From Rhizophagus sp. LPA8_4_AMF (Eukaryota > Glomeromycota > Glomeromycetes > Glomerales > Glomeraceae), in contig JADRCO010000699.1 of NCBI GenBank assembly GCA_021464525.1, positions 1 through 27,970 on the forward strand: a stretch of 27,970 nt of DNA, written 5' to 3'. Both the position numbers and the translations under genes were made by a program. How positions within the stretch are numbered: the stretch's first letter is position 1; every line of letters starts with the position of its first letter. The notes below the pieces were generated by a model, which ran no database searches, was not told where the DNA came from, and saw only the letters and a list, made by a program, of their open reading frames with translations. Below are positions 19,216 through 27,970 of the stretch, piece by piece.

Positions 19216-19538
19216 TGGTTTATAGTATATATAAAAAGTGTTTAATATATATTTACATTTTAAACTCTGTAATATCGCAATTACTGTACATTTAATTAAA
19301 TAACCTTTATAGATTATATATATCGGGATTTGTACTATCTTGTAACCCGTGTATATATGAGAGGTGCGCCTGAGGTTCGAATTTTTTTTTTTTTTTTAGG
19401 ATTTATTTGGTTAAAATGCCGAAATTGCAAAAGCTGAAAACAATTTCGCAACTTCAGCAGTCCTAGCATTTCAACATTTATATAGAGAGTTCACTTTCAC
19501 CATTAGGCAAGCAGCTTTAATCAAGCATGCGTCATGCG

Positions 19539-19932
19539 CAGTGATGTGCATTGGAATCTTCCAATGACTTTTTATTGGAATTAGAAGGTTTGGAATTGGA
19601 AGAATTGGAAGATTCCAATATTCCAATAATTTTCAACACAAATTAGTTTTTATATACAGTATATGTATATACCCATCCATACTTGGGATCCGTACAAAAT
19701 CCCGAATGTCAAAATCCCAAATGGTACGAAATCCCGAAAAATTGGCCGGTATTAAGCATAATGCTGCCCGGTTCGGGATTTTCGGGATTATGAGTTTCGG
19801 GATTTCGTACCAGACCCATATACTTCTATGTGCATTGGAAACTTCCAATAAAAATTTATTGGTATTGGAAGGTTTGGAATTGGAAGAATTGGAAGATTCC
19901 AATAGCTTTCAATCTTCCAATGCACATCACTG
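19539..19932. mobile_element. hAT-like MITE with 8-bp target duplication and nested repeat
   Basis: The ends are CAGTGATGTGCATTGGAA and its reverse complement (with CTTCC continuing nearby), flanked by GTCATGCG at 19531-19538 and 19933-19940. An 8-bp duplication with CAGTGATG ends is typical of hAT elements. Inside, a 75-bp segment occurs twice in direct orientation (19546-19620 and 19830-19904, 68 of 75 identical). Between the two lies a separate AATCCCGA-repeating segment with an 18-bp perfect inverted repeat (TGGTACGAAATCCCGAAA, 19722-19739 against 19795-19812). That inner part looks like a second element inserted in the first. There is no transposase, so it must have been moved in trans. 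Confidence 0.82.
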
Positions 19933-20384
19933 GTCATGCGTGTCTTACTAATTGATTATAAAAAGTTATTAATAGTATATGATGCTACTTATAATAATCG
20001 TGAAAACGCTTGACCATAGAATAGTAGAAATAAGTATTTGCCATAGTAATTTTACCTAATAAAAAAGAATGTTAAGTTATTAATCATATTCAGCAATAAA
20101 CAATAAAATTATTTATCGTGCATAACTTATCTAAATAGCATCTTCAGTTAATCAAAGAAAATATCTAAAAATAAAATAATGCATCACCTTTCTTAGCTTT
20201 GTTAAAAGGTTATTCTAATGTTGATGAAATTCCTTATTGTAGACAGTGCGCCGCGCATGATATTATAATTCAACAAGTACATGTAATAAGACACAATATC
20301 GACCTACCCGGAAGCCTCCATCAGATAATTAATGTTGAAGCGCACTATATTGTTGTTATATACTGAGTAAAGGTGCAGCCTTTA

Positions 20385-20419
20385 ATGACGTGACGTAAGA
20401 CTTAGTTAAGTCACGTCAT
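20385..20419. promoter_or_regulatory. TGACGT-containing palindrome
   Basis: ATGACGTGAC (20385-20394) is repeated inverted as GTCACGTCAT (20410-20419) with a 15-base spacer that adds another GACGTAAG site. TGACGT is the half-site of bZIP (ATF/CREB) factors. No gene start is close (the nearest is copy E, 2.4 kb away), so a regulatory role is only a possibility. Confidence 0.35.
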
Positions 20420-20617
20420 AGACGTATGTAGGACGTAACTCTAAGTAGAGCATAATGCTGTATCCTTAGTACTGAGTTTACTAAATCTGCCCATCCAACA
20501 TATTTATACGTAATTAACGGTGAGCGAACTGGGTATGCAAATTCATCAATACTTTAAAGAACATGCTTGTAACGGTCTATCCACATCCTCTACATCATGT
20601 TCTCCCTGAGATATAAT

Positions 20618-20693
20618 AGTTATTGGGTGGGGGGTTGAAATCACCGAACCGCGAAACAGTTCGGATGATATTTAACCACCATACCCAATAACT
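20618..20693. repeat. Foldback element, copy 3
   Basis: AGTTATTGGGT (20618-20628) and ACCCAATAACT (20683-20693) are exact inverted ends. The centre has a CCGAAC / GTTCGG stem (20644-20664). The arm segment 20657-20677, read on the minus strand, is nearly the same as 7864-7885 in the element at 7848. Outside, ATAATAG and CTATTAT also pair imperfectly. No target duplication is visible. Confidence 0.75.
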
Positions 20694-21254
20694 GTGCTAT
20701 TATGCAGACGTCCATGATTATGTTCCATATAAAAAAAAATAACTAATAAACAAACTCTATAGGTTTATTTATTAGAATGGTAGTAAACTAGGTATTTTAC
20801 CTATAAAATTAATGTAATATTTAATCTAAATGACGTAGTGCGTCAAAAATATCAAAGATATTTATGCAATAATAATTTATCTAAAAAATATCAATATGTT
20901 AAAACCAACATGATCCTATTTGGCTGCATAATAAATAATATTTAATCGTCGTTAGTCGGTGTTTAGACATTAAAGCTTTTGCTTTTAACTTGTCATTGAA
21001 GTAAGCCAGATAGTCTTCAACGAACATTATAAACGCTCCAAAAAAAAACATGTCAATGTTCATAATCATTATCGCTTCAATGAACCTTTGTATTATCAAT
21101 TAAATCTTATTAACTACTTGTGTGATATTGTTTGATATCAAATAAAGGTATCGGTCGAGAGTGACCCATGGTAAGATTTTTTTAAATCTTTAGAGTAAAT
21201 AAACCACATTTCTGACAAAATAATTTCTTCGCACACAGTTGGAACTAAAGTTCC

Positions 21255-21475
21255 GCAAGTGATAAACAAATCAGAATCAAATCGACTCAATTTAATTTGA
21301 TTCGACTCGATTCGAATTTGATTTATATTATTAGTTAAAAAGTTAAATCCATTCAGATTCGACTCAAACTCGAAATTGACTTGATTCAATTTGATTCGAA
21401 TTCAAATCTGAATTTTTTTGATTCGATTTAAATTAAATTCAAATCCGATCTGATTCGATCAGTGCGGAACACTAG
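21255..21475. repeat. GATTCGA-rich palindromic repeat, possible MITE
   Basis: The heptamer GATTCGA or its complement occurs many times in about 200 bases, giving repeated small palindromes. The right border reads TGCGGAACACTA and the left border TAAAGTTCCGCAAGTGA, an imperfect inverted match (GTTCCGCA core) that could be worn terminal repeats. No matching target duplication was found. Confidence 0.5.
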
Positions 21476-22058
21476 TCTGTAAATAGCAAAAAAAAATAAT
21501 AATAATAATACTTGTACAGACTAAAATTTCAAAATTTATCTTGTATTAATGTCTGGAATAAAGCTTTGTTTAAGATACGTATGTATCGATCATGTCACAA
21601 TGAGTCGGATGACTTCTTGCTCAATACTGCCTTTATCGGCGTTTTGAATTGTCTGTCAAGGAAACTACAATGTATCACTTATACTAAATTATCAATTCAG
21701 GTGATCGTTACTAATTTAATATTGCATTAAAAAAATCATGTATATTATTCAACATAATGATTAGAATTAGGGAATTATAATTTTTGGAAATCATTATGCA
21801 AGTATTATTGATAATTTAAAGAAAGCTAATAACCCTAGAAGCTCTAGAAGCAAATAAATCTTTAATATAAATTTATCTTTGCGAAAGTAATAATGTGATC
21901 CAAATTATGTTGTTATTGCTGTATAAATTTTTATTTACAATTAAGAAATATACAAATTAACAATTTACCTTGTAACAAAAACATAAACCACAAAGAATGT
22001 ACAAGGCAAGTTTAAGTATTATGAGTATTATGCAGGTAATTGAATGGAAATTTTTACT

Positions 22059-23348
<1,290 letters not shown>

Positions 23349-25403
23349 CGTAAAAATTTAATAAATTTAATGATAATAGAAATTTCTCAGCTTATTTATA
23401 CTTTATTTACTTCATTGTTTGGATACTTAAAATGTTTATCTTCAAAGTTTCATGCATATCGATATCATTTCCGAAAGTTCCGATAGTACATAGCACATCA
23501 TAATTATTCATTAGGTAACATTATATTAATTGATCATTCATCAATGATCACGTTGTTGATCTTCTGACGTGCATATATAATAATAATAATGGTGTGACAA
23601 TATGACCGATTTTTGAGTTTTGAGAAGTCTTCCTTTTTTTAAAAAAATAGAAGGATAAGGTATGAGAAAGCGTAGTATTTTTGCTGAAGAAGTGAGGCTG
23701 GTAAGGCTCATTATTTTTATCAAGTAATATGACCACACATATTCATGTAATTTCTTGCTAAAAGTTGGTTCAGTAACCAGATATCAGAAGTTCTCACCGT
23801 ATGCAGGTATTTAATAGACTCGTACATTATGGTCATATAGTGTGTAAATATTTGCAGGGCATTGTAAGTTTGTAACACTAAATATTAAATTTCACATGGT
23901 TAATTTCTTAATGCCGTAATGCTGGTTGGTATCACCTATTAACTTATCCATTTTTAACATTTTGTCCTCCCTATCGATTGGCAATTGAACCTAAAATTTG
24001 TGGAAAAAATAAATTATGGAAAGATTAACCGATAATCTCGAGAATACCATGTTAGTAATATACTTTATTAAGTGATCGTCATATCCAAAATCTAATATAA
24101 ATACCTTTAATTTCCCTATTTTTATAAGAGCTTATTAATTCGCTGTATTTCGTATTTACTTTAATAATAACACTTTTGATGTGATAGTTGAAGCTGGAAA
24201 AGGAAACAAGTATCCCTTGTTAGCATTCTTGGCGGAATTATATACAAATTTTCGCGATTATATGATACTAGGTCTCCAAATATTTTCATTTAAAAAAAAC
24301 CTAATATTTCTTCGGTATTTTAAAGTAAAGACGATAGATCATCATGAATTCAACAAAATCATAATTATTTTTTATTCAAGAAACTTACCGTGAAATATTT
24401 TTTATGTTATATAATTACTGAAAATAACAAATGAAATAATTCAGAGATTCCTAAAGATTTCCTTATCTGTTATACATAATCTTGGACGGGCCAAAAATTT
24501 TCAATTACGATCAAATGGAGAATAACGAACACAGATGTGATATGATGATTTTGCATCCCGCAGAAATTTAAAGATAACTATTTACGAGAGAATGGATTCC
24601 AATGGATTTTATTAATTGGGAACTTTGACTTTACTCACTTTAGTAAGAGAGCTCAAAAAGAAATGTGTGAAGTTCAAATTAAAATATACTACAAATTTAA
24701 ACATATTTAACGGACAGTATTAATTAAAGTTCATAATCCAGGAGAAATTATTGGTGAATATAATCTATTTAGATGGGGATTAGATATCGTATCTCAATAT
24801 TTAATTTTCTCTAGTAAATCGATCCTATTATAAGATATTATAAAAAAGAAATTACTACAAAATATCAGAAGAGTGACACATTTTGTTTGGTAATTTAGAT
24901 TTAAGATTAAATAAATTAAATAAATTCGAATATTTAAAATTATTGACGCTTATTTGATCTTCTTTTATACCTATTTTTTTTTTATTTGTATTCTTACGGT
25001 TACTGTATGTGTAAATGTAAATTAAAAAGCCATTAAATAATATTGACTTCCGTATTTAAGCGCTAACACAAGTAATACTAGTAATTCTATGAGTCGTGAG
25101 TTACGATGTGAAAATAAGGAATAATCAATTTACAGTGTTTTTTTTTACCTAAAGGTTAGTAAACTTACGTTAGAAATTTTAATGCTGACTCGTGAATCCT
25201 TCATCATCTATTACTAATAAAGAATTCAGGTATTATCGAGATTCTCAATCATTTGATATTTAATAACACGTTAAATCATATACAATATGAGATGGATCAA
25301 GTTCCTGATAATTTCATTTGAAATAAAGTAAAAAATTTTATTTTGCAAAAATAAAACAATATAGTTAATTTTTGCGTAATAAAATAAAAAATGAAACGAA
25401 ACA
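23349..25403. other. 2-kb intergenic region between adenylate kinase and copy G
   Basis: The left part is upstream of the adenylate kinase start. On the plus strand, 24560-24840 reads in pieces like coding sequence (for example KRAQKEMCEVQIKIYYKFKH and HNPGEIIGEYNLFRWGLDIV), but stops and shifts separate them and I do not recognise a family. The 70-codon frame at 24181-24393 is likewise unrecognised. The rest is AT-rich without features I can support. Confidence 0.4.
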
Positions 25404-27105
25404 TCAATTTCTATGTTTAATTTCTATTAATAATTCGGTACAAGCACTTACACCGCCGTTTATAACTTTTAAAGGAGCATTCATATCTACTAAATCAATT
25501 TCATATTTTCTATATAATAAAGCAATCAAACAAACTAATTCAATCATTGCCAATTTTCTTCCTGGACATAATCTTAACCCTCCACCGAACATGAGAAATG
25601 AAAGTTTCTTTGACTCGAAACCTTCAACCATCCATCTATCAGGATTAAATTTATCAGGATCTTCCCAATAATCTTTATTATAATGAATGGCATCAGCATT
25701 GATTCGAAACAATGTTCCGGCTGGCCATTTATATCCTGCTATTTCATCAGGTTTATTAATACTTCTTGTAAACACAGGTGCAACTGCTAAAACGCGCGAG
25801 ACTTCTTTTACAATTGCTTCGCAGTATTTCAACTTTTGAAAATCATTTTCAGTGATTGGACGTGTTTTATCACCTTGGAATAATCTATCGATTTCTTCTA
25901 TCATTTTCTTTTTCACATCTTGATTATGTGCAAGATAATATATAATGAACGAGATCGTGTTTGCTGTCTAAATGAAAAAAGTGAAATTTTAATGTAATTT
26001 CAGGCTGAGGCTCAGAATTTCTTTGAAATTTACTTACTGTATCGGTTCCACCAAGGAATCCATCAAAAATAATACCACGAACTTCAGAATCAGTCATAGG
26101 TCTGTTCAAAGCTTCACCACCAACAGTTTTAATATGATTAACATCACGAGGTGTATTCGCAGTAATTAACGATGTCAACATATCATTTGTTAAAGGTTCA
26201 TCCAATGGTGTATTTTCAATTGCTTGTCTACGTCTCTTAATAATTTCATCCAGTCTTTTATTGATAAATCTTATGTTTTGAAGTAAATCATCTGCTTTAT
26301 TCTTGAAGAATGGAACATAATGTCGTAAGAAAGGAGATACGTTTATAAACATTACAAACCCCAAAAGATGTTTACGAAGTGCTTGAACTAATTTTACAGC
26401 ATCATCGACTATTGCTGATGGATGATCAGATTTTTCATCACTGAGAGTATCAAAATAAGCTGCCATTGAATAAGATCTTTCCCCAGTTAACAATTTAATA
26501 ATCATATCATTTGTGTATTGATTAAACCATGCAGTAAAATCCAATTTATTTTTATTTTCTTTGATAATTTCTTCTTTAAGAAATAACTTATTCCAGTAAC
26601 CTTCCAGCTCGTCAAAAAGTCGATTTGTCCAATCAATAGCTTCATTAGTAAATTTCGGTGACAAAATAGCTTGTGAGAAAAACTGGCGATTATATTTCCA
26701 CGATTTAAGATCTTGATTTAATAATATTCCTTTTCCTTCAATTCCCAATTCTTCTAATCCTTTAACATCGGGAAATCTTACCACGTGTGAATTTTTTGTC
26801 GAAGGTGTTAAAAGTTTTTCAATATATTCTGTTCTAGATAAAATTATAGACCGTTCATTAAACTGAACCTCGTACATGTCACCATATTTCTTGTAATTAT
26901 ATCCGTAAAATTTTCTATTATCTCCTTTAGACCACAAATAGTATTGAAGTAAATTACCAACGAATGGGAATGGAAATGGTCCAGGTAAAGGATTGACACG
27001 AGTAAAATATTTGTAATAATAATGTGCCACATAGATAGTTAATATGGTACTTAAAAATAAAAGAAAATCACTGTTTTCAAAATTTTCGAACGATTTCAAA
27101 GCCAT
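25404..27105 (-). CDS. Cytochrome P450 monooxygenase, copy G
   Basis: Exon 1 is 27105-26038, the intron 26037-25968 (70 nt, GTAAGT donor, TAG acceptor, phase 0) and exon 2 25967-25404, giving 543 residues. The start MALKSFENFENSDF aligns with copy E; ATGs at 27108 and 27135 are also in frame, but the latter would add a KKNKKK leader that looks like an A-rich untranslated region. Anchor (about 14-31), PLPGPFPFPF hinge, W136-x-x-x-R140, GGTDT (352-356) plus T357, ExxR at E411/R414, NPDRW and heme ligand C490 are intact. By eye it is closest to copy E. It is the upstream-most complete member of the array in this window and is separated from the others by the adenylate kinase gene. Substrate unknown. 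Confidence 0.93.
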
Positions 27106-27694
27106 CATTTTTTTTTTGTTTTTTTTTTCTGACAAAGGAATGAATTTATGGCTTATTTAAATGTACAAAAATAGTAACTATTCAAACAATAAAAATTCAT
27201 TCACATGACCTCAAGTACTGTAACCGTGACTGGGTATAACTAAATTGGGTAAATTTTAAGTCAGCCAAGCGTAACACATGAAGAAATATTTAATACTAAA
27301 ATTAGTTTATGATCTCTTAAATTGGGTAACAAAGTAAATATATATATATAAGTTTATTTATTATTAATATTCTATATACAGCTCTTCTTACTGCGGCTTG
27401 ATATCAAATTTTACATAATTACATTGTGGTTACTAGATAATAAAAAGTAAATAAAAAATATAAAAACTGGCTCATTAATAAAAAATTTTGCACTTGCTGA
27501 GCCTAAGATCTTTGTCAATTTTGGTGTAATTTTCCGGAAAATGATAAGTAAAATGGCGCCAATAAAAGTACGTCGTTGAAATAATTTGTAAATTTCGTAC
27601 TCGTGCAACGCGAATCAGAAAAAACATAATTTATGTATCATTTTTAAGAGATGATTATTACATAGTGATTTTCGGCTTTAAAATAATTCTGTCT
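27106..27694. other. Intergenic region between copies G and H
   Basis: AT-rich upstream region of copy G, with a TATTCAAACAATAAAA stretch (27178-27193) slightly like the ATTCAAACATTAAA of the copy D upstream block. A minus-strand 65-codon frame at 27411-27608 has one hydrophobic stretch but no recognisable identity. No other feature seen. Confidence 0.4.
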
Positions 27695-27970
27695 TTATAT
27701 TACATGATGATGAACGTCAATATTTGGTTTAATTTCAACTAATAATTCAGTACAAGAAGTTACACCGCCACTTACAACTTTTAAAGGAGCATTCATATCT
27801 ACTAAATCAATTTCATATTTTCTATATAATAAAGCAATCAAACAAACTAATTTGATCATTACCAACTTTCTTCCTGGACATATACTTAATCTTTCTTTGA
27901 TTCGAAACCTTCAATCATCCATCTATCAGGATTAAATTTATCAGGATCTTCCCAATAATCTTTATTATAA
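27695..27970 (-). pseudogene. Cytochrome P450, copy H, 3' end only; frameshifted in the heme motif
   Basis: This is the last part of a second exon; the rest lies beyond the right edge. The DNA aligns closely with copy G, but between the SKK codons and the Cys codon 10 bases stand where G has 35. The 25-base deletion removes the FGGG part of the heme loop and shifts the frame, so the protein would stop at a TAA just after ESKKD. CPGRK and the tail survive in another frame; that tail reads through the usual RN-stop into a short HHH-containing extension, ending at 27695. The upstream part of this copy cannot be judged. It is unlikely to make a working enzyme. Confidence 0.82.

Larger units (their letters stand above)
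19216..22058. other. Repeat-rich intergenic region between P450 copy F and the adenylate kinase gene
   Basis: No gene is supported. It contains a segment near 19410-19460 with GCCGAAATT / AATTTCGC words like those of the MITE at 777-1037, a hAT-like MITE (19539-19932), a TGACGT palindrome (20385-20419), a foldback element (20618-20693), an 18-bp word shared inverted with 7672-7689 (20909-20926), and a GATTCGA-rich repeat (21255-21475). The open frames at 20899-21099, 21138-21389 and 21512-21730 are short, of low complexity or repeat-derived. Confidence 0.55.

Noticed and set aside
19360..19396. GAGGTTCGAATTTTTT as a tRNA or SINE B-box with pol III terminator
   Set aside because: The B-box-like word and T-run are there, but no acceptor stem, A-box or TPsiC stem pairs with it, so no tRNA or tRNA-derived SINE can be drawn.
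24181..24840. Possible plus-strand gene between adenylate kinase and copy G
   Set aside because: Several short coding-like pieces exist but they are in different frames with stops, and no family was recognised. Kept only as a remark in the intergenic entry.

Overview
The window looks like nuclear DNA of an AT-rich fungus. The genes are split by short introns (70-106 nt) with GTAAGT/GTATGT-type donors and TAG/AAG acceptors. The proteins are membrane-anchored microsomal-type cytochromes P450 and a mitochondrial adenylate kinase. Intergenic DNA is very AT-rich and full of small transposon remnants. The style of the P450s (N-terminal anchor followed by a Tyr-rich stretch and RVNPLPGPFPFPF) and the tandem expansion fit an early-diverging fungus. 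My best guess is an arbuscular mycorrhizal (Glomeromycotina) genome such as Rhizophagus. That is inference from memory of the family style, not a search result.

Layout, left to right. Bases 1-2670 hold minus-strand remnants of a decayed, probably transposase-derived gene, interrupted by a 261-bp MITE with clean terminal inverted repeats and a 10-bp target repeat. From about 3340 to the right edge lies a tandem array of eight cytochrome P450 copies, all on the minus strand. Copies A (3343-4959) and B (5827-7250) are pseudogenes. Copy C (8214-9948) has an open frame but a non-canonical oxygen-activation helix. Copies D (13048-14739), E (16310-18006) and G (25404-27105) look intact and canonical, at 538, 540 and 543 residues. 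F (18775-19215) is a decayed second exon only. H (27695 to the edge) carries a 25-base frameshifting deletion in the heme-binding motif. Between F and G sits an unrelated six-exon adenylate kinase gene (22059-23348), also on the minus strand.

Every complete P450 copy has the same two-exon structure. The single phase-0 intron cuts exactly inside the I-helix motif (GGTDT | TAN in D, E and G). In A, B and C the same place reads GxTYK or GNYK, so the acid-threonine pair normally used for O2 activation is missing throughout that subgroup, although the heme Cys, ExxR and C-helix WxxxR remain in C. D and E share a 132-bp stretch around the heme loop with one mismatch, which suggests recent gene conversion.

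The intergenic DNA contains a small family of foldback elements (7503-7576, 7848-7912, 20618-20693), a hAT-like MITE with an 8-bp target duplication (19539-19932), a GATTCGA-rich palindromic repeat (about 21255-21475), a polypurine tract (12387-12509) and an upstream block shared by several P450 copies. I found no convincing gene on the plus strand, no tRNA or rRNA, and no CRISPR array.
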